Source of the DNA: Daedaleopsis sinensis
Taxonomy: Eukaryota; Basidiomycota; Agaricomycetes; Polyporales; Polyporaceae
Direction of reading: 5' to 3'
Assembly: GCA_033807695.1 (NCBI GenBank)
Contig: CM066308.1
Span: 2,542,001 to 2,606,000, forward strand
Length of the DNA stretch: 64,000 nt
Of the stretch, positions 1-12,621 are shown piece by piece. Positions within the stretch are counted from its first letter, which is position 1, and each line of letters begins with the position of its first letter. The notes under the pieces were generated by a model that saw nothing but the letters and a program-made list of their open reading frames with translations, was not told the origin of the DNA and searched no databases. The position numbers and the translations under genes were made by a program.

Positions 1-1343
1 GGCGTTGAACCGGCACACGTGTGGCATCGAGCGGTCGTTTCTGTTCCAGGGCAGAGAGCTCCTGTTCAAGTGAGTTGTGCGCGCAGCCCGTCTGATGCTG
101 TGTCGAGGTTAAACTGACCGGCCGTCTGTGGTGTTATTGTTATTGTTTGCGCCTCGCTTGGCCGCCCCCGCTGCGCACGCACGCACGCACGCCTGCGTCC
201 ATGTGCACGCCACGCCACTCCCCCTCCCGCGCGCCGCGTGGGGCAGCTCGCGGATGTGCATCGCGTACGCGTTCCAGCGGTGTTTGCCACAGCCGACCGC
301 GTACGTAACTCTGCTCCCGACCGCGCCCGCGGCGGCCTGAGTTGTGGGTGGTCATGGTGGACTGATGACGGCCGCGGCGGCGCTGATAGGCATGCCCATC
401 TGCTGTTCTACCGGCAGAAGGCGGAGGAATGGCGTACGTGCCCAGCCCGTTCTCCCCGTGCCTCGACGAGCGTGCTGACGAGTATTCGCTGGTTCCGCGT
501 CGCGCACGCGCACGCGCACGCTTGCGCCGCCGCATCTCCCCCCGTTTTCTCCTCGCTGGACCTGCGCTCGCACGATGGGCCGCACATGCACCGGCAGTGT
601 CCCACCAGGCGTCCCTGGCGAAGCGCGTCCTGAACGCGGGGCTCCCGTCCGTGACGGGCCTGCCGGCCGCGGACCTTGCGAAGCGGCCATTCCTGCTGTT
701 CTGGTTCATGTCCCAGATCGAAAGGTGAGCACTGTGTCCACTCGAACGCAGAGTGTATCTTGCCCCTGTCGCCGCGCTGGGGCTGGGGTGCAGGTCGTGG
801 ATGTGCGCGTTCGCGTGCCTGACGTGCATACCCTCTTCTTCTTGCCCCTACCCCTTCTTCTCGTTCCCCCCAGGGCGTGTCTGCGCGGATCCGGACGCCG
901 TGCCTTACCTGGTTGTCCTGTGCTTCCCACGCGTGCGGCGAGCGTTGGCGTTGGCGTTGGCACTGACATTATATATACCCAGGGCGTTGACTCTCTGGTC
1001 GTACGACCGCTCGCTCGCGCTTGCGCTCGACGTGGCGAAGGCGCTCTCGAAGCCGGTGGAGTACCTGATGTCGCTGTGGCCGTGTCCAGGTGCGTAGCAC
1101 GCCGTTCGCCCCTTCCCAAGCTTCCGGCTGGGGACTGGGGACTGCGAGCTTGCGGGCGCTGATACGGTGTGGCCTGCGTCCTGCGGTTTTGTTTGCCTTG
1201 CAGAGCAGCGCCAGCGGTGGGAGAAGCTGCGGGACAAGATCGGCAGCTCGTGCTTTGCGGCCGCGGTCCCGCTCCCCGATGCGCCTGCCAGTGCGCCTGC
1301 CGCCGTCCAAGATGCCAGTGCGAGGTGTGACAGGATCCCCTGA
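1..1343 (+). CDS. 3' part of an unrecognised multi-exon gene
   Basis: The gene enters from the left edge, so its start is missing. A continuous frame joins exons 1-69, 247-300, 390-433, 598-724, 983-1089 and 1204-1343; every junction has a GT donor (gtgagt, gtacgt, gtgagc, gtgcgt) and an AG acceptor with matching phase. About 179 C-terminal residues are visible. They include the stretches FLFQGRELLF, LAKRPFLLFWFMSQIER and LWSYDRSLALALDVAKAL, and end in a short Ala/Pro-rich tail before TGA at 1341-1343. The mix of hydrophobic and basic residues suggests a helical, perhaps membrane-associated protein, but I do not recognise the family. The intron at 725-982 is long for this genome and could hide another exon. 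Confidence 0.6.
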
Positions 1344-2351
1344 CGCTATCCGAACAACTATCCACCCTCTGTCGCCACTACGCGACCCAAAACCTCCTCG
1401 TCTTCCTCTTTCCTGTGCTGCTCTCTGATCTGTTTCTCTGTTTGTCCGTTTGCCTGTTGTTGCTGTATGGTGCGTTCGCTCTGCTATCGTTGTGCACTCT
1501 ACTATATCCTGCTCTGCTATTCCCCGTCCACATGGATACCGCCTCCCCCTCAGTTCCGTTTGTCCGTTTGCTACTTACTGCCCTTCCCTCTGGATGTTTC
1601 GGTCTCACTCATACATACACCGCACACGGACATGATGTGCCTCAGATCCCCGCTCGCTGATCCCTTCACAGCAGCACTTACGAGGATCTCTGACCTTTAT
1701 CTTTCCCCACTCCTCTATCTGGATCGGTGCGTTCTCATCGCGATGGACTGGGCCCGCTGCAAGACCACTGCCTATATCATTATCACTGTTTCTATCCACA
1801 TTCTATAGCTAGGGATACCGTTGTATTAGTATACTCCTACCCGTGTGGCTCGTGTCCTGTAGATGCTCGTCGACTGTAGTATTCAAGTTCAAGTTGCTCT
1901 GCCGTAGTTTCTCCCTTCATTATACGCGACGCATGCCGCGGCACTCAGCTGCTGATGGCATATTCTTCCTTCCTGAGCGTTCGAAGTTCGAAGAAGCCGT
2001 CGCTTTGATGTTTCCTTTGAGAGTTTGATATTAATGACATTGTGGTCTTTCACAGACGAGCATCATCAAGCTCTCCTTTGCGTCTCGTTTGTCTTCTTTG
2101 CGCAGCATACCCGTACATACTAGTAGCTGCACAATGCATCGTACGCGCTTTCGGGGAACCTAATAACGGCAACATGCGCCGCGGAGCCGCCGCACCGTAC
2201 TCAGAACCGTATCACATCGTGTGAAGAGCGCTTCCAATGATCCTGTAGTGACCCGAATTTGGACGGCACAATTATCTGACTCTCTTGACCTTAGACCACC
2301 ACCTCCTCCACTCTACCCGTCTCACAGCGAACACACTTATCTAGAGCTGCG
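1344..2351. other. Intergenic, no gene seen
   Basis: About 1 kb between two genes on the + strand. It is pyrimidine-rich just after the upstream stop (1380-1700), as expected for a fungal 3' region, and then has mixed composition with short open frames in all directions. None has coding-like continuity or splice partners. The promoter of the CHFR-like gene must lie in its right half. No clear TATA box, repeat or RNA gene was seen. Confidence 0.5.
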
Positions 2352-4453
2352 ATGGACTTCGCGACAGACGACCTGCCGTCTACAGGCGAAACCAGGCCCG
2401 GTCCGATCAGCCCCATCCCCGAGGCGTCCACGAGCGCCACCGCATCCCTCAAGCGCAGCGCGTCGGAGGCCTTCGACTCCGACGACTCCCCCGGCGAGGA
2501 GGCGTGCGCCAAGAAGGCGCGGGAGGACGGGGCGGCCGTCGGGGCTGGGAATGGGGAGGAAGAAGACGAGGCCGGGGTGGACGGGCTTGCGCTCGCGTCC
2601 GACCTCGAGGAGGAGCTCCAGTGCGGGTGCTGCTCGGCGATCGTGTACCGGCCGGTCGTCGTCGCCCCGTGCCAGCATTTCTTTTGCGGAAGGTGTGTGG
2701 GTGCGGTCTGCTGCTGCGGTGAACGACGGGCTGAACGGCGATGTGCTCCCACGCAGCTGCGTAGCCCTTTGGGTCCGGGTGAGTGTCTCGCCTTCACAGC
2801 GTCGGTGGCGGCCAGTGCTCTTGCGCGCATGGATGTGCGTGGGGTGCGCAAGCACGTTAACGTTTCATGTAGCATGTCTTCTTTCTTTCTTACGTGCTTC
2901 CGAGTTGGCGGCGAGAGGACGGTGCACTGATGAATGGAACCCACAGAACGGTGGTACGAGCTGCCCGGCTTGCAGGACAGTCTCGACAAGCGTCGCGTAC
3001 TCGCGGCCGATTGAGAAGGTTGTCGACATACTCCTCCGCCACGCGCCACGCAAGGCTCGTTCCGTCTCTGAGCGTATGCAGGCGGATGCTATCTACCATC
3101 CAGGTGTACATTTACGGGTGTGTTATCCACTTTTGGTTAGCTTGCATAGCAGACTCAAAGGTATCTGCAGATACCAAGCCCCAGGCAGGCATCTCCGGAA
3201 CCAGCTGTGCCAACGGCGAATAGCCTATACGTCCGGCCATGTCCACATTGTCTCCCCGGTAACCAGTGGGGTTGGAGGTGTCCGCGCCCAATTGTAGATC
3301 CCGACACTGACCAGGCGCATGCGTGGCTTGTCGAAGACGGGAACCCTCCCGGTCATGGTGTCTGTGGAAACTGGTGCGTGTATGCGTCGTTATATGCGTG
3401 TTTCCATCTAACAGAGCTTGCGATGATCAGTGAGAATATATTAGCTCTAACAGCGCCGACCACCACGCGGTGTGACTTTTGCCAAGTGTCCTTCTGTGGG
3501 ATCAACATACCACATAGATGCATCGCCGCTCCTCTTCACATCCAGCATCCGGCGGGTTTGTCCGACTTGGGTGACCTGATCCAGTGTGGCGAGGTATACG
3601 ATTGCTTTGACGGCAATACCGTCGAGGTAGACATTATGCTGGATTACCTCAATGCTCAGAATTTAACACCACGTCATATCTATCGCGAGGTATGACGCAC
3701 TTGTTTCACTTTCGCGCCTTGTTGTGCTCAGACACTGCCAGATCGTTGCTCATTTACAAGGCCAACCTCGCCAATTCGCGCCATTAATCGACTTGGAACT
3801 ATTCGTGGATATACACCCCGTGTCCGGAGGCGTGGACCCGGACCCCAATGCCCCTAGAAATCGCATATGCCGATTGTGCGCGACAGAAGTTCTCTTGTAC
3901 GGTCTGCGCGACTGGTGGGTGAGAGAGAGGAGGAAAGGGTTCCTCGAAGAGCAAGTCATGGCACGACCTGACTGTCCTGATGGCATCCAATGCAACAGGC
4001 AGAAAGACCATGGTGAGTGTCCCTCAACCCGCGTCTTACTTGGTGCTTATCTCTTCGCCCTCCCAGGACACGCGAGAGAGTGTAAGCCTTACAGATCCGA
4101 ATGTCGTCTTTTCGTTGCGAGCTCACTTGCATGTAGTCAACCATATCATCTCGCTACCGGATCCACAACCTGCCGTAGAACCTGCCCCGCTTCCTGTGCC
4201 TGCACCCGCCCCTGCACCCGCCCCAGTCCCAGCGCGCGAGCCCGACGTGGACTCTGTGGCCGACTTCCCTTCACTTGTCCCAGCCGCTCCTGCGACGCTC
4301 GGAGGTGCATCCGGCTCAGCCGATCGGGGAGAAGTGCTCCCTCCAGCGATGTTTGCTCCACCGCCGTACATTCCAATCGTCGACGGTATGTCAGGATACT
4401 CCTCTGCTCCATCCTCCCAGGACTTCCGGGACGAGGTCGATGCGCTGCTCTAG
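2352..4453 (+). CDS. CHFR-like E3 ubiquitin ligase (RING, Cys-rich, PBZ)
   Basis: Eight exons join in frame: 2352-2692, 2757-2778, 2947-3103, 3205-3373, 3431-3689, 3742-4012, 4067-4081 and 4137-4453, giving 516 residues. After an acidic, Ser-rich N terminus comes a RING finger (about 92-136) with CGCC, CQHFFCGSC and CPAC. A cysteine-rich region follows (GWRCPRPI, VCGNC, CDFCQVSFCG, RICRLC). Near residue 392 lies a PBZ poly(ADP-ribose)-binding zinc finger: CPDGIQC, then HAREFNH, with the C-x5-C-x7-H-x5-H spacing of human CHFR. A Pro/Ala-rich tail ends the protein. CHFR ligases delay mitotic entry under stress through a RING E3 and a PAR-binding finger. No FHA domain is visible upstream of the RING, unlike animal CHFR and yeast Dma1. 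The order RING, Cys-rich, PBZ makes the family call firm; the function here is inferred. Confidence 0.8.
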
Positions 4454-5105
4454 CTTCAGCCTCGATTCCGACGCACGTTGTCTCCCCCGCGTCTGAATCA
4501 AGGCGACGTCCGAAGTCGTTCGTACGCACATCACTATCCTTTCTGCTGGATCTTCTTTGTCCATTGCTGTCTACAATGTTATCGGAGGTTAACTACCGCA
4601 TTCCATCTTTACTATCATGTACCTCTATACGCGCTTGCTGGTTTGGTTATGACATTATGACACTGACGCTCGGCATGGCTACTCGCGAACATGCAGCAGA
4701 TTACTCGGGGAAGCACAATAAGCTGTATTGCGCGCATAAGGAGCGGACGACCCCTAGTACTACGAGGTGGCCGGAATAACCAACTAGCGAACACGACGAT
4801 GTACGACGACGTTGTTGGATACAAGGAGTGTTGGAACAGACAGGGAGAGGACGAGAGCACGCTAGGCCTACAAATAAGTATATATGTCACCATGTACACC
4901 GCGTACGCGAAAAACCGCAACCAATATAGACAAGTAGAAGGTGTGATGCCCGCGGAGATGAAGCAGACTGGGGGTGTATCTAACAGGACGTGGGGTGTCT
5001 GTGGACGAAGAGAGTCCGAATAGCTTAAAACTAATAGATACCTGGAGAACGGAACGAAAGACGAGGGCGGCGTCGGGAGCTCGGGGGCGGCGGCGGGGCG
5101 GGGAT
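4454..5105. other. Convergent intergenic region
   Basis: The 3' flanks of the CHFR-like gene (+) and the kelch-BTB gene (-) face each other here. The sequence is less GC-rich than the flanking exons. No open frame with splice support, repeat or RNA gene was recognised; it most likely carries two 3' UTRs. Confidence 0.5.
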
Positions 5106-8100
5106 TCACATATACGCGATGCCGTACATCCCGCCGGTCTCCTCCCACGGCCGATTCGAGCGCTCGCGAACGGCGCCCTCCTTCTGCGCCTTGGCCTCCG
5201 CCGCGCGCCGCTTCGCCTTCTCCGCGAGGTCCTGCGCGAGGCGCTCCGTGCGCGCGCGCGCGGCCTCCTTTTTCGCGCGCCGCGCGTCGTCCTTGCTCAC
5301 GCCCGTGTCGAACGAGGCCACGCTCTGGTTCGAGTAGTGCACGGACGCCTTGTCGCTGCCGCCGCCCCCGCGCGAGAAGAGCTTCCCGAGCCCCTTCTTC
5401 TTCGACACCACGCTCTTCGTGCCCCCGCTGCTCCCGGAGCCCGCGGACAGCACTGGGGAGAGCGGGACCGGGGGCAGCGGCGGGAGCGGGTACCCGCGCG
5501 AGACCGCGTATCGCTCCGCGTCGGACGCGAGAGGCGCGTAACGCGGCTGCGCCTGCGCCTTTGCCTTTGCCTGCGCGGCCGCGGCTACTGGGGACTCGCG
5601 CGCGCGGACGGAGCCCGCGTTGAACGCCGCGGCGAGGAGCTCGACCGAGTACGCCGAGCGCACCTTCCCGAACGGCGCCTGCATCTCGCGGTCGTACACT
5701 GGGGAGTGCTCCCCTGAATCGTCGCTGGGCGGCGCGCGGCCGGGGACGGTCCTCGCGCGAGTGTCCGTGTACGAGGTAGGGTGCTGCGCAGGTGCAGGGA
5801 CGGACGGCGCCGGGGGAATGTAGGTATATGAGGGGTAGGCGGAGTGCGACTGCTGCTCGTATGGTGGATGCTGGGCCCTGAACGGCGAAGGCGGGCTCAC
5901 GTCGGGAGGGGGGGCGGACGCAGGCGACGATGCGTTTGAGGAGATCTGCAGCCTCTGGAGCTCCGGGCCTCTGCGCGTCGCCTGTTTGCTGGGGTTGCGG
6001 CCGTCGGACCGCGCCTCGCCGCGCTGGGGGCTGCGGAGCTCGCCGCGGGAGTCGCTCTTGTGGAGCGAGTGCAGGTTACCCCGCGAATCGGCCTTGTACA
6101 GCGAGTGGGCGTTGCTGCGCAGGTCGCTCCTGGAGTCGCTTCTGACTGGACTGACAGGGCTGCGCGTCTGGAAGTATGACGAGGACGCGTACGCGTGCGA
6201 CGAATGGTTCTGCTCGCTCTCCGTCTCGCCGTGCGCGCTGACCGTCTCAGTCTCGTCGGGGTGCTGGTGGTAGTGGCGGTGGTCCTCCTCCGAGTGCAGA
6301 GACTCCTCGATGATCCCGAGCATCTTCGAGTTCGAGCTCTGGGCTGAGAAGGGGTGCGAGTGCTGCATGTCGATGGGGGAGTGCGACGAGCCCGGGCTGG
6401 TCGGGGGAGAAGCAAGGTACGGGAGCGACGGTGCGCGGCTGATGCTGGGCGTGCGCAGCGAGTTATACGAGGTGGCGGAGGACATGGAGTGGCTATCGTC
6501 CAGAGGGGGCATCTGGAGCGAGCCGCGGGGAAGGTTGAAGTGGCGATAGCCATGCGCGAGTGGCGGCACGAGGAAGGTCGGGTCGGCGGGGAGTTCGTCG
6601 CCCATGTAGGACGCGCCGTCCGAGTCGGTGTACTCCGAGCTACGCAGGGACGGCGCGGGCTGGTAGGCCGAGAAGATCGAGGACACCGACGAGGTTAGCG
6701 AGCTCCTGCCGGCGCTCGAAGGGCCAGCGGCAGGCTCGCCGATGTACATGTCCGAGCATCTGTTCTCCAATTCAGTCGGTGTCTCAGGAATGGGCTCTTC
6801 CTCCTCGATCGTAGCGTCGATGGTGGGCGAAAGCATCTCGGCAATCGCCAGGATGTCTTGCTCTGTTGATTGAGACATGATGCTGAACGGGCGGGGTGTC
6901 GGCCGAGCCACCGGCTGTACGAGAGAATGGGGCTGAGACGGAGGAGTGTGTGATGGAGATGGTGTTTCGCCGGAGGAAGATGATCGCGACGAGACAGTGT
7001 CCATTGAGGCCATGCGCCTGGGAACGGGGAGACTCTTGAGGGGGACGATGTCGGCGTCCTCGAGAGCATCGAGCGGGGCGAGCCCGTCGAGCGAACCCAT
7101 GCGCCTGGAGCGCGAGGACTGCGGCCCATTTCGCGGCGTCGGTTGCGACATCCACGGTGCGGGGCGGGCTGTGATGAGATCAGCGTCTGTTTGATAGGAC
7201 GTCGACATACACTTACTGGAGGCAATAACGGGGGAGGACATGGGAGAAGCAGCTGGGGACATGTTCGAGAGGTCGTCCAATTCGGCCTCCTCTTCGTTCA
7301 ACGAAGGGAGGACGAGGGAAGCATCGGAGAACCTTTTGGCAATAGGCAGCGTGGGGATCGGTACCTCGTAGCCTGGGATCCCGAACTCTTGCAGGTCCGC
7401 AAGTACAGCGAGCGATTCCGAGACTGGTAGTTAATTAGATTATGGAGATGAAGCAGAACACTTCTCATGTCGACGCACTTGGGGCACCCCGTCCGAACCC
7501 ACGCGAAGCAGTGGTGTCCGCCCCGCCCCGCATATACGAGGCGTCCGACAGCCCACGGGGCCTCGCAGCAGTCACGTCCATGCGACCGCCACCCGTAGTA
7601 CCTCCCCCCGTATCTGAGCCCCTCCCCCCAGCACCTCCATCCTTGTCGGTCTTGACCCGGGCATTTGCGGGACGTTTCTGCGAGTACGCCTAGAACGAGT
7701 GACAGGACACGTAGCAGGTGAGTATATCTGAGAAGATCTCGAGGACAGGGGGAATGTGGGGGAATGTGGCGTACCATGACGACGCGCAGAGCTCTGCGGA
7801 ACGTTCAAGTCAGAATGAAGTGGTCAGAGAGTAAAGAGTGGCGACTGACCGAATCTGTAGACTCCTGCAGCTGCATAGCGTGGAAACACCGTAAATTCCC
7901 ACGGAGGTCGCGTAACTAAGGGCGCGATGCATCGCGTGCTTCACAAGCGATTGCAGATGAGTCAGCTGATATGTGCTAGAGAGCAGCAGCAACTGGCTGA
8001 GGACGGCGGGCGCGTGCTGGAGAGGTGTGATGAGGGACATGGAATAGAAGTACTGCATGAACGCGAGACTGATGGGATAGGGCTCAGAAAGGTTGAACGA

Positions 8101-9828
8101 GCGCGCGGTGAGACGAGGGTCCGGACGAGGATCCTGACGGTTCGCAGTCGGCAGCTCGAAGCTGGGAGTGGCCGATGAGATGGAGGGCATTGCTTCGAGC
8201 GCACGAGAGGCAGCCTGCAGGAATACGTTGCGCTGTTCCCTAAACCAGGGCCAACGGTCTTCAAGGAGCTTGCGCGATACCTTGATCCTGCGGCCGTCAT
8301 CGCAGATGATCTCGAAGTCGGCCATGAGACTCTCCTCCAACGCTCCGAGGCCCAGCTCCTGCATCGGAATGTCGAGAACTAGAGGGGGCGGCTGGTAGAT
8401 GCCGAACGCCTCGAGGTCAATGCAGGTAACATGGTCCCAGCTGAGCAGGCGACGGTTGTAATCTTCCACGAGATTACCATGCCTGTTACCGAAAACGACG
8501 AATTTGTTGGCACTCGCCCACAGACAACTGCGGAACCATGAGCCCGAGGCTAACGCACTACCAGGGTCAATGCGCGACCATGTCATGTTAATGAGGTCTA
8601 GGGCCCAGATAGAAAATGACTGGTATGTCTGCGAGAGGTAGGTGCCGGCGACGATGAAGAAGGTACCCAGAATGGCTCCCGTAGGGAAGCGCAGCCCAGG
8701 CGGGAAGGAGGTGCCAGTCATGACAGAGGAGCGGTCCGAAACGGTGAAGTCACCCTCCGAGAGGGGGGTGAACACTTCCAACTCACGCTGGACATCAGTG
8801 AACTACGGACCAGAAACCGAGTTAATTTAGTACGTGACAGATGATCACGGCTGACGCACGTTGTAGTTGCTGAACAGGAAGATATCACAGGGATACTCAT
8901 CCGTCGGCGCTGCCGAGTACGGGAGATGGATCAAGGAATCGCCCTGCGTCGCGTTCGGGGTGGGAGCAGCCTTCTTGTCAATGTTGAACCTAGTACCAGG
9001 TTGGCCCAGCCGCGCAGAAGTCTGTGCACCGCGCAGCTCGTCCTGTGGAAGACGAACGCGCTGATCCGAGGTGACCGCAACACTCCGGTAGGTACCACAG
9101 TGCCTGGGGTAGTCGCGGCGACGTATCCAAGTTTTAGCGACAAGGTCAAAGATGTAGACGTCGTCCAGCCAGACATTGGCGAGGTCCTGACCGCCAATGA
9201 TGAAGAGGCGGTCGGCGGTCACGGAAGAGAGGTGAGCGTAGCGGGCGTTCGGGATGAGTGCGGAGTCGGCTGAAATGGGCACAGAGGGAAGCCAGTGCCT
9301 CGAATTGAGATCAAAGAGACGAACGTCGTTCAGGACGCAAAGGTCCTCTGGGTTGTCAGACTGAGGCTTGATTGCCATGCCGCCGAAGATAATGAGGTGA
9401 TTCCGCCCTACATGCGCTGTGAGGGCGGGCGCGGGGTCGAATGCCGTAAATGATACGCACAAGTGTCCGCACTGTGGAAGTACCGGGCTTGAGGAACATC
9501 GTCCTCCGGGGACTGGGGAACCCGCTCCCACTTGAATGTCTCCAGGTCAAACACGTAGATGTCCGAGACCATTTTCCGCTCCGAGACCAAGCGTCCGCCC
9601 TAGCACGCGCGCGTATGATGAGGAACCGTCTATGTGTCACGGAGGTTCCACTCACGTATAGGTACATTTTAGAGCCTACGACCGTGGTGGACGCGCCCTG
9701 CACGTGCGGACGCGTTATGTCCGGAAAAGCAATGCGCATATAGCGGAGCGGGTACTCACCACGAGCTTCGGGGGGACATCTCCAGTGGTCTTGCGGCAGA
9801 AAGCCGTGAGATCGGAGATGGGGTACAT
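5106..9828 (-). CDS. Kelch-BTB protein, Ral2-like, with long disordered tail
   Basis: Eight exons on the - strand join in frame: 9828-9760, 9697-9656, 9599-9461, 9407-8860, 8802-7850, 7793-7775, 7689-7479 and 7423-5106, giving about 1432 residues. The first 400 residues form kelch repeats (VGSKMYLYGG, NHLIIFGG, DRLFIIGGQD). A BTB-type domain follows around 420-585, beginning MADFEIICDDGRRIKVSR. The last exon encodes about 770 residues of Ser/Pro/His/Gln-rich disordered sequence with a repeated KADSRGNLHS / KSDSRGELRS motif, ending in a basic coiled coil (KKEAARARTERLAQDLAEKA). Kelch plus BTB is the arrangement of fission-yeast Ral2, which acts with Ras1 in mating and cell shape; that assignment is by architecture only. 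The start is uncertain: the frame stays open about 40 codons upstream of the chosen ATG, with a basic Pro/Ser-rich reading. Confidence 0.75.
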
Positions 9829-10057
9829 GGCCGCCCTGGAGGGAGGAGGACAAGGACCGCGACTGGGCCGACGGGAGGAAAGGGAGAAGGAATGTCGGGG
9901 AGGGGACTCGGGCGGAAGACGAACAGGACAAGTAAGTACAGTTTATGACAGTATTGCACATGTCGGGCGGGGTTTCAATTGCGATCTCGATCTGTGGTCG
10001 CTTGGTCCCCACCCCCGGCGCTCCCCCGGCTCCTTCCCTTTCCGCCGGGCGTCTGCA

Positions 10058-10871
10058 TGGGAGACCCGCTCCCCGTCGAGTTCGTAGCGACCGTCCGTCG
10101 TCTTGCCACCACCTACCGTCTCTTCCAACTTTCACATCTCCGCGATCCCACCGCGCTGCACCTTGCGCTCATCCACCTCCCCCGCCCAAACCCCTGTTCT
10201 TTTCCGCCCAGACTATTCACGCCGGCCAATGCTGATTTGCCTTCTCGAACAACCTGGTGGCACTTTACAGATACGCTTGAACTTTTCCCAGTATTAGCGT
10301 GGACCCTCTGAGCTGGTCACACGAATCTGCTTCTAAACTCGTCGTACATTCCACCCGTTCCACGATTCCCCACATTGCTATCGACGGTGATGGTTCTGGT
10401 GTCAGTTAGTCTCCCCTCTGCATGTGCTGCAGCGCTTCCTCTGTTGCAATCGCGTGCACGAAGTACTACGACCGTTGTGTTGCAACGACCTCTGGTCGAC
10501 GTCGACGCGACGTCGACGTCAGTAGAACTGGCCATGGCTGCCATGTGTCTATCATGTCTCACACTTCGAATTCTCCCGCTCGCATCGTCAATATCCCAGG
10601 CGTACGTATAGCACTTCACAAGTTCCTCTAGACGTCCGTGGCCAAGTGTTTTCCGTCAATTAAGCGAGGCTCCACCGTTCATATGTCCACGAGGAGGCAC
10701 GAGATCGCTGATCCTGATCCTGCGCAGCTCCTCACCTCTACTCAACGTTCACTCAACGCTTTCCGTGCACTCATCCACTCTGTATGTACTGTCTCAACCG
10801 CCAATCTCACCTCACCACTAAAGCGTACCGATCCGTCTGGTATTCGCCCGCACTCACCACCGTGTGGGTAG
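10058..10871 (+). CDS. Possible multi-exon gene, unresolved
   Basis: An ATG at 10058, 230 bp from the divergent kelch-BTB start, opens a frame beginning MGDPLPVEFVATVRRLATTY. A donor near 10257 and an acceptor near 10298 would join it to a coding-like stretch reading VDPLSWSHESASKLVVHSTR and IPHIAIDGDGSG. A further coding-like stretch, RRHEIADPDPAQLLTSTQRS, lies at about 10695-10755, followed by a gtatgt donor near 10783. Linking these needs introns of only 34-42 bp, so the model is weak. No family is recognised. It may be a young or decayed gene, or chance. Confidence 0.22.
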
Positions 10872-12621
10872 CGGATGGGTTCGAGACCAACTAAGGCCTT
10901 ATTGTGTATGCAGGTGGGTGTATAGCAGCCGCATGTATATATTTTTCACGCTAAGCACGCCGCGAATCAGCACTCATTACGAGCACCAGCCACGGGGACC
11001 ACGCTCCGATCGCTCGCCAGAAGCCCGGCCGGATTTATGCGCGTTGATCAGTTTCAACTCTCTCGAAGTGACCATTCGTTTGTTTTTACCCCTTGCGGTC
11101 AGCCCATATGCATGTCAAATCGAAGCTTGAAGTACTAAGCTCTCAAGAGCTCAACGGCGGTGCATCACTTACGACAGATTGAGTCATGGTCGTCTTGTGG
11201 CTGTCGCCTGCAAGCTGAACCTACCCTCCTCCTCTCCCTGCCACTATAAATGGAGGTATGCGCTACAGCATGCACTTACTTACTGAACAAATGCATGCAT
11301 CGCCGGAGATTCCGTAACCCACCATCTTCCACCGGCGTTGAACGTTGATATTTCTGACAGGTTTTTCTGACCGCCTTGCGACCGTCTCGACCCTGCCCAG
11401 ACATCTTCCTCCCATGGGCGCGTCCGACGCCGCACGCGTCTTCGCCCTGTGGCGTCGACGTCAAGAATTCTCGTTCCCAACAAGTTGAACAGAACAAGTT
11501 GAACAGATATCCGCCCGCGTTCTCGCGTTCTCAGACGACCCTAGCCACCGAGTCTATCATTCGTCGTCACGAGAGAAACGTTGACGTCCTTCTGCGCCTT
11601 GTACGTTCTTTCTCTTTCTCGTCAGAATCCCTCTCGGCGCCGGCGCGCTTCTCAACGTTGACTCTATATCTTCTCTCTCTTCTATCAGGACATCCCAGCC
11701 CTAGCGTCTGCTTCTACTCGCTGTCGGCGTTCAAAGGCTGGGGAAGGCAGCGCCAGTTACGACAACGGTGCACGAAAAGCTGCGAGGCCTGGGATCCGGA
11801 TCCGGAGGCTTGCCAGCTCGCGACCGGTACCGGCGTGGTCTCGTTATCCGGTATACCCTGGTATACCCATGCGGTTTCCAGTTTCGAGCTCGAGCCGCTA
11901 GGTTACTGCGGCCGGGAGCCTGGGGCTGCACACGGCCGCCAGCCCGAGCTGCCTCCCTCCAGGGTCCACCAGCATCCAACCCCGTCCTTCGGGTAGTCCT
12001 CCCGGCGGCACCGTCGGGCGCACCCGATTCATCCTACTCTGGCATCTAGGTCACCAGGTACAGCCCCTCCAATAGCCTCCAATCCAGCCCCCTCCGCGCA
12101 GCCCAGGAACTTGCCAAGAACTTCCAGGAATCAGACGGCTGCTGCGTATGTGCCCGCCCGCCGCAGGGCCCCGTAAGTATCTCGACCCGTCGCAGCCCGT
12201 CGCCAGCGGCCGGTGACCAAGTACTGGCCATGGCAGATAAGACTTGTACACATCTGCCGCGGTCTCTAGTAGTAGCCGCAGAAGGAGAAGGATGTGGTCG
12301 CTAGCCACGGACCACGGTCGGGGAGTCACGGAAACCCGACGCCCTCCTTGAAAGCTCCGTGTGCCCGTCGTTCGAACTGACGTCTCGTGGACCTTCGGAT
12401 TCGAGTCTTCCAGTTGTCGTCGGCGTCCGACATGCGTGGGTTCGACGGCGCGACGGCGCGATAAGCTGGCGGCTAACCAGTAAGTGCGTCGGCAGCGCGA
12501 GCGAACTTCGAAGGGACTCGGGGCGGGCCCCGGGGTTCAACGTTCAACTTCCGCAGTCGGGGGCATTATCGTTTTTGGCTTTTCCCGAGCTCTGCAACGA
12601 CCGGAATGCTCCGGGTCCCGG
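10872..12621. other. Gene-poor region left of the MITE
   Basis: No gene model could be closed. A TATA-like box at 11245 is followed by an ATG at 11414 reading MGASDAARVFALWRRRQEFS, then coding-like pieces such as ARVLAFSDDPSHRVYHSS near 11515-11570, but no set of splice sites joins them. A short direct repeat of an AAGTTGAACAG unit sits near 11480-11510. The rest is GC-rich without coding continuity. Confidence 0.3.
11245..11252 (+). promoter_or_regulatory. TATA-like box
   Basis: TATAAATG in the context CCACTATAAATGGAGG, 169 bp before an ATG that opens a short coding-like frame. The only support is the match to the TATA consensus and its position; no confirmed gene follows. Confidence 0.25.

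Noticed and set aside
5106..7300. Long + strand frames across the kelch-BTB tail exon
   Set aside because: They are antisense shadows of a GC-rich low-complexity exon; the - strand frame is continuous with upstream exons.
10317..10619. 100-codon - strand frame
   Set aside because: Overlaps coding-like + strand stretches, has no recognisable motif or splice partners.
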